In this document: one piece after another, positions 34,032 through 37,590 of the stretch | Layout: each line of letters starts with the position of its first letter | Position numbering within the stretch: the first letter of the stretch is position 1 | Origin: an uncultured Olsenella sp. | Lineage (GTDB): Bacteria; Actinomycetota; Coriobacteriia; Coriobacteriales; Atopobiaceae | Length of the DNA: 37,590 bases | Direction of reading: 5' to 3' | NCBI GenBank assembly: GCA_900314575.1 | Contig: OMVS01000015.1 | Coordinates: 1 to 37,590, forward strand | Made by a program: the position numbers and the translations under genes | The notes under the pieces: generated by a model | Databases searched by the model: none | What the model saw: only the letters and a program-made list of their open reading frames with translations | Told to the model about the DNA's origin: nothing

Positions 34032-35016
34032 GGAGGGCGACGCCGCGACGGGTGCGGGAGGCGCCGGCGCGCCCACTGCCTGCGGAAGCGTGGGAGCCGA
34101 CCTGCCGGAACCCGAGAGCTTCGGCTGGACGTCCTACGAATTCGACGACGCGGACGACGACCTCACCGCCTCGCTGGCGAGGCTGCTGTGCGCGGGCGAG
34201 GGGACGCCCTTGGCCTGTTCCGGCGACGTCTTCGAGGCGGTCGGGTACGCAGGGGCACGCGCGGAGGCTCCCGACGCAGTCTGGGATGCGTGCGAGCAAG
34301 ACACGATCGAGGTCGCCTACCGCCTGTACGTAGCCGCCGGGTTGCAGGTCGCCGTCACGAACACCGCCGGGTGCGACCCCTGGAGCATCGATGCCTCGGG
34401 TGCCGCCGTTCCGTTCGGGCGCGTCGTCGAGAGGGCGGTGCGCGCGGCGCGATCGGCGGCGCCGCCGTTCGTGGCCGGCCTGCTCGACGTGGGCGGCGTC
34501 CCCGTTGAGAAGTCCGCCGCGTCCGGGGCGCGGCTGCTAGGCGAACTCGCCCACTTGGGCGTCCATGCCTTCGTCGTCTCGGGCTCCGTGAACGAGGCCT
34601 CTGCGCGGGAGGCCCTGCGCGCCGCGCGCTCGACGAACGAGCACCTCTACCCGTCGAGGCCCGTCGTGGCCTCGCTGGACGCGCGCGTCCTTGTGGGCGC
34701 CGACGCGCGGGAGGTCCGCCGCCTGCTGGAGGAGATGATCGACGGCGGTGCCTGCGTAGCCGGTTTCGACCACGTATGCGCGGCGGACGCACGTCGTCTC
34801 GGGCCCGTCCTGGCCGAGGTGTGGCGAGAGCGCGGACGAAGGGGCTACCTGCAGCTCTGCATCCCCGGCTCGTGCGACGGGCGCGTGGGGGGCGCCGAGC
34901 AGGAGGAGCTGCTCCTCGCCGCCCGCGACCTCGCCGACGTCCCTCTCGCGCTCGTGGGCTTCGGCGAGGGCGTGACGCCCGCCCTCGCGGCGAACATCCA
35001 GGGGACCTGGCTGTAG
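34024..35016 (+). CDS. Degenerate homocysteine S-methyltransferase-like protein
   Basis: 330 residues. A disordered start is followed by a TIM-barrel-like pattern: TPLACSGDVFEAVGY, then YRLYVAAGLQVAVTNTAGCDP (only the core AGLQVAVTNTAGC, 105-117, is diagnostic), then VERAVRAAR and FVAGLLDVGG, in the order seen in MetH/MmuM N-terminal domains. The zinc-binding Cys and Cys-Cys motifs that activate homocysteine are missing, including the C-terminal GGCCG, so it is unlikely to be an ordinary methyltransferase. Its ATG lies within the DtxR-family gene, implying coupled expression. Substrate unknown. Confidence 0.55.
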   Translation: MSREGDAATGAGGAGAPTACGSVGADLPEPESFGWTSYEFDDADDDLTASLARLLCAGEGTPLACSGDVFEAVGYAGARAEAPDAVWDACEQDTIEVAYRLYVAAGLQVAVTNTAGCDPWSIDASGAAVPFGRVVERAVRAARSAAPPFVAGLLDVGGVPVEKSAASGARLLGELAHLGVHAFVVSGSVNEASAREALRAARSTNEHLYPSRPVVASLDARVLVGADAREVRRLLEEMIDGGACVAGFDHVCAADARRLGPVLAEVWRERGRRGYLQLCIPGSCDGRVGGAEQEELLLAARDLADVPLALVGFGEGVTPALAANIQGTWL

Positions 35017-35017
35017 C

Positions 35018-35058
35018 ATGCGCTCCGCGCCCGGCCGCGTGCCGGGCGCGGAGCGCAT
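35018..35058 (+). terminator. Very stable stem-loop after the MetH-like gene
   Basis: A perfect 18-bp stem (ATGCGCTCCGCGCCCGGC, 35018-35035, with 35041-35058) and a CGCGT loop, starting 2 bases after the stop codon. No T run follows. A second 10-bp perfect stem (GGCCCGCGCC, 35061-35070, with 35089-35098) comes immediately after; together they probably end transcription. Confidence 0.65.
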
Positions 35059-35194
35059 TCGGCCCGCGCCGCCTGCCTGCCGGCGCCCGGCGCGGGCCTG
35101 CCCCTCGCGAGGACCGCAGGTCGGCTCAAGGGGTATGCTACCGTCAAATGGAATACTTGAACTATCGAACGCGGAACGACGAAGGGACATCTCC

Positions 35195-36088
35195 ATGAAG
35201 GCAATCATTCCAGCCGCAGGCCTCGGCACGCGCTTCCTCCCCGCGACCAAGTGCACGCCCAAAGAGCTCCTCCCGGTGCTGGACAAGCCGGTCATCCAGT
35301 ACGTCGTGGAGGAGGCCCTCGAGCCGGACGACGTCGACGGCGTCGTCATCGTCAACTCGCGGCTCAAGCCGCAGATGGAGAAGTACTTCTCCGAGGACAA
35401 GGACTTCGAGGAGTACCTGCGTGCGCACGGCAAGGACGCCCTCGCCGAGAAGGTTCACGAGGCGGGCGCCCTTCCGGTCTCGTTCGTCTACCAGGACGAT
35501 CCTCGCGGGCTCGGGCACGCCGTCTGGTGCGCGCGCGAGGAGGTCGGGGACGAGCCCTTCTTCGTGCTGCTCGGCGACTACTTCGTGCCTGACCGGCAGA
35601 TGTGCGTCAACATGCAGAAGGTGTCCCGCGAGCACGGCGGGGCCTCCGTCATCGCCGTCGCACCGGTCCCCGAGGACCAGGTGAGCCGCTACGGCATCAT
35701 CGCGGGGGAGTGCGTGGGTTCGCTCGAGGGCTCGGACGCGACGGGCGAGAACGAGGGTGCCGTCTGGAAGGTGTCGGGCATGGTAGAGAAGCCCGCGCGC
35801 GAGGACGCTCCCTCCCACCTGTTCATCGTGGGTCGCTATCTGCTCTCGCCCAGGACCATGGACCTGCTGGCGACTCAGGGGGTCGGCGCTGGCGGCGAGA
35901 TCCAGCTGACCGATGCCATGGTGCGGCTTCTCGAGTCCGAGGACATGTACGCCCTCGTCGTGGACCCCTCCGAGGGCTGCGACACGGGCACCCCGGCCGC
36001 CTGGGCGGCGACTAACGCCCGCCTCGCCCTCTCCGACCCCGAGCAGGAGAGCGCCTTCAGGGAGGCGCTCGGCGACGTCGCGCTCTAG
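35195..36088 (+). CDS. galU: UTP-glucose-1-phosphate uridylyltransferase
   Basis: 297 residues; makes UDP-glucose for cell-surface glycans. The N-terminal IPAAGLGTRFLPATKCTPKE is the nucleotide-binding signature, followed by LPVLDKPVIQYVVEEA and a FFVLLGDYFVPD metal-binding region. The ATG at 35195 has only a moderate upstream AAGGGA. The open frame upstream crosses the terminator hairpins and is not coding. A possible -10 (TATGCT, 35134-35139) lies upstream. The mutase gene follows after 9 bases. Confidence 0.96.
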   Translation: MKAIIPAAGLGTRFLPATKCTPKELLPVLDKPVIQYVVEEALEPDDVDGVVIVNSRLKPQMEKYFSEDKDFEEYLRAHGKDALAEKVHEAGALPVSFVYQDDPRGLGHAVWCAREEVGDEPFFVLLGDYFVPDRQMCVNMQKVSREHGGASVIAVAPVPEDQVSRYGIIAGECVGSLEGSDATGENEGAVWKVSGMVEKPAREDAPSHLFIVGRYLLSPRTMDLLATQGVGAGGEIQLTDAMVRLLESEDMYALVVDPSEGCDTGTPAAWAATNARLALSDPEQESAFREALGDVAL

Positions 36089-36097
36089 CGCGTCAAG

Positions 36098-37477
36098 ATG
36101 ATTCGCTTCGACTCTCACGGCTGGCGGGCCCCCCTCGACGAGGACTTCAACGAGGAGAGCGTCTCTCGCATTGGCGAGGCGATTGGCACCACCTGGGGGG
36201 CTGCCCGACCGGGCGGTACGGTGTACGTCGGCTACGACGCGAGGCGCGACGCCGAGCGTCTGGCCGGCGTCGTGGCTGGTGTCATAGCGAGCCACGGCCT
36301 CAGGGTGCACGTCTCGCTGGAGCCCCTCCCGACACCCGTCCTCGGTTGGAACGTCTCCCAGGACGGGTCGTCGATCGGCGGCGTGATGCTCACGGCCTCG
36401 GAGGCCCCGTCTGCGTACGGCGGCATCTGCCTCAGGGGGCCTGACGGCGGGCCTGCCCCGGAGGACCTGACTCTCGAGGTCGAACGCTCGATCAACGCTC
36501 TGCCCTCACGGCCCGCGGCCCCCTTCGAGAGGGTCGACCTCTTGGGGCCCTATGTCAGGGATGCCGTGGAGCACCTGGCGGCACGTCCTCTCGCCAGGGC
36601 GCCGAGGGTCGTGCTCGATCCGCTCCATGGCGCCGCGGGAAGGGCGGCCCGCCTGGTGCTCGAGGGCATCGGGTGCGAGGTGACGTCGCTCCACGAGGAG
36701 CCGCGTCCGGACTTCGGGGGCCTACGTCCCTCCCCGCGGCTGCCTTGGGTCGAGGGTTGCGAGGCCGAGGTCCTCCGTAGGCACGCGGATCTCGGCGTGG
36801 TACTCGACGGAGACGGGGACAGGCTCGGCGTCATAGGCGACGCGGGGGACTGGGTCCTACCACACCTCGTCGAGTGCCTGGTGATGGAATACCTGGTGCG
36901 GCAGTGCGGCAGGAGCGGCGTGGTCGTGGTCAACCAAGCCTGCTCTGCGCTCGTCGGCAGGCAGGCCAGGAGGCTCGGCTGTGCCGTCCGCACCGTCCCC
37001 GTGGGCTTTCGACGCATATACGAGGAGTTCTCGGGGGACGACGTACTCCTGGGCGTCGAACACCTCGGGGGGATGGCGTTCCCCTGGCATCTGAAAGAGA
37101 GGGATGCCGTGTACGGGGCAGGTCTCCTCTGCGCCCTCTTGGGCGCGTCTGAGGACTCGCTCTCCTTGCGCCTTTCTCGCCTCACGGAGAAGGTCGGCAG
37201 GATGTACTTCTCCCGGCGGGACTTGAGGACGGACGTCGACAGGTGCGAGACCCTCAGGAACCTGCTCCCGGGCGTAAACCCGAGGGAGCTGTACGGAGAG
37301 GGGCCGACGTGGGTCAGCCACACCGAGGGCCTCAAGGTGGAGTTCGAGGACGGCTCGTGGGTGATGGTGAGGATATCGCGGACGGAGCCCGTCGTGCGGG
37401 TCTGGGCGGAGGCGACCTCCGAGTCCAAGGCGGCGTCGCTCGTCTCGTCCACGACGGCGGGAATCGCACGTCTCTAG
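36098..37477 (+). CDS. Phosphohexomutase family protein (PGM/PMM-like) with altered active-site loop
   Basis: 459 residues with the four-domain order of alpha-D-phosphohexomutases. The N-terminal IRFDSHGWRAPL corresponds to IRFGTDGWRA. The catalytic loop is LTASEAP, with S101 kept but the usual His-Asn-Pro changed to Glu-Ala-Pro. The metal loop DGDGDR is intact (237-242), the sugar loop is GVEHLGG (319-325), and the phosphate-binding RISRTEP is intact (425-431). Next to galU, a glucose-6-P/glucose-1-P mutase role supplying UDP-glucose is the natural guess, but activity with this loop is uncertain. Confidence 0.82.
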   Translation: MIRFDSHGWRAPLDEDFNEESVSRIGEAIGTTWGAARPGGTVYVGYDARRDAERLAGVVAGVIASHGLRVHVSLEPLPTPVLGWNVSQDGSSIGGVMLTASEAPSAYGGICLRGPDGGPAPEDLTLEVERSINALPSRPAAPFERVDLLGPYVRDAVEHLAARPLARAPRVVLDPLHGAAGRAARLVLEGIGCEVTSLHEEPRPDFGGLRPSPRLPWVEGCEAEVLRRHADLGVVLDGDGDRLGVIGDAGDWVLPHLVECLVMEYLVRQCGRSGVVVVNQACSALVGRQARRLGCAVRTVPVGFRRIYEEFSGDDVLLGVEHLGGMAFPWHLKERDAVYGAGLLCALLGASEDSLSLRLSRLTEKVGRMYFSRRDLRTDVDRCETLRNLLPGVNPRELYGEGPTWVSHTEGLKVEFEDGSWVMVRISRTEPVVRVWAEATSESKAASLVSSTTAGIARL

Positions 37478-37530
37478 AGTCGAAGTGCGTTGCAGGGCGT
37501 CGCCGGCCGGCGGCGGGCGTTTGGTCCTGG

Positions 37531-37573
37531 AGGGGGTCCCGGAGCCTGGGTGCAGGCGCCGGGGCCCCCTTCC
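37531..37573 (+). terminator. Terminator after the phosphohexomutase gene
   Basis: A long stem (37531-37548 with 37553-37570, one G·T pair and one mismatch) with a GGTG loop, then TTCCC. It ends the galU-mutase unit; the remaining few bases of the window show no gene. Confidence 0.75.
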
Positions 37574-37590
37574 CTATGCCGCGCCTCCCG

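Overview
The window (37.6 kb) is GC-rich bacterial chromosome with nearly continuous coding. It reads like an actinobacterium of the class Coriobacteriia (Olsenella/Atopobium-like). That placement is an inference from GC content, the spc/alpha ribosomal gene order, an NfnAB-type module in an apparently fermentative gene set, and general protein character; no 16S rRNA gene is present. I see no rRNA, tRNA, CRISPR array, insertion sequence or prophage.

Layout: (1) 1-9182 (+) is the end of the spc operon and the alpha operon: rpsN (cut by the window edge), rpsH, rplF, rplR, rpsE, rpmD, rplO, secY, a strong terminator, then adk, map, infA, rpmJ, rpsM, rpsK, rpsD, rpoA, rplQ and another terminator. 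(2) 9245-15160 (+) holds truA, a family-2 glycosyltransferase, and an ECF-type transporter operon: a TrpP-like S component, a fused double ATPase and EcfT. The ECF operon is preceded by a short leader ORF with three consecutive Trp codons and an intrinsic terminator, a textbook-looking tryptophan attenuator. (3) 15220-19089 (-) holds nfnB, nfnA (NADH/ferredoxin:NADP+ oxidoreductase), pth and a protein carrying only a trigger-factor C-terminal-like domain. (4) 19216-24706 (+) holds a COG2509-type flavoprotein, prfA, prmC with a long acidic insert, tsaC/sua5 and upp. (5) 25021-33398 (+) holds the F-type ATP synthase operon (an AtpI-like protein, atpB, E, F, H, A, G, D, C) followed by murA. (6) 33606-37477 (+) holds a DtxR-family regulator coupled to a degenerate homocysteine-methyltransferase-like protein, then galU and a phosphohexomutase with an altered catalytic loop.

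Most of the window is core information processing and energy metabolism. The most interesting part is the leader peptide-attenuator-ECF tryptophan transporter unit at about 11555-15051. It joins ribosome-sensed tryptophan limitation to an uptake system that sits close to rplQ/truA, where Firmicutes carry their general ECF energizing module. Other points worth a second look are the truncated trigger-factor relative, the PrmC insert, the DtxR protein with a mixed metal-ligand set and its MetH-like partner, and the phosphohexomutase lacking the usual His-Asn after the catalytic Ser.
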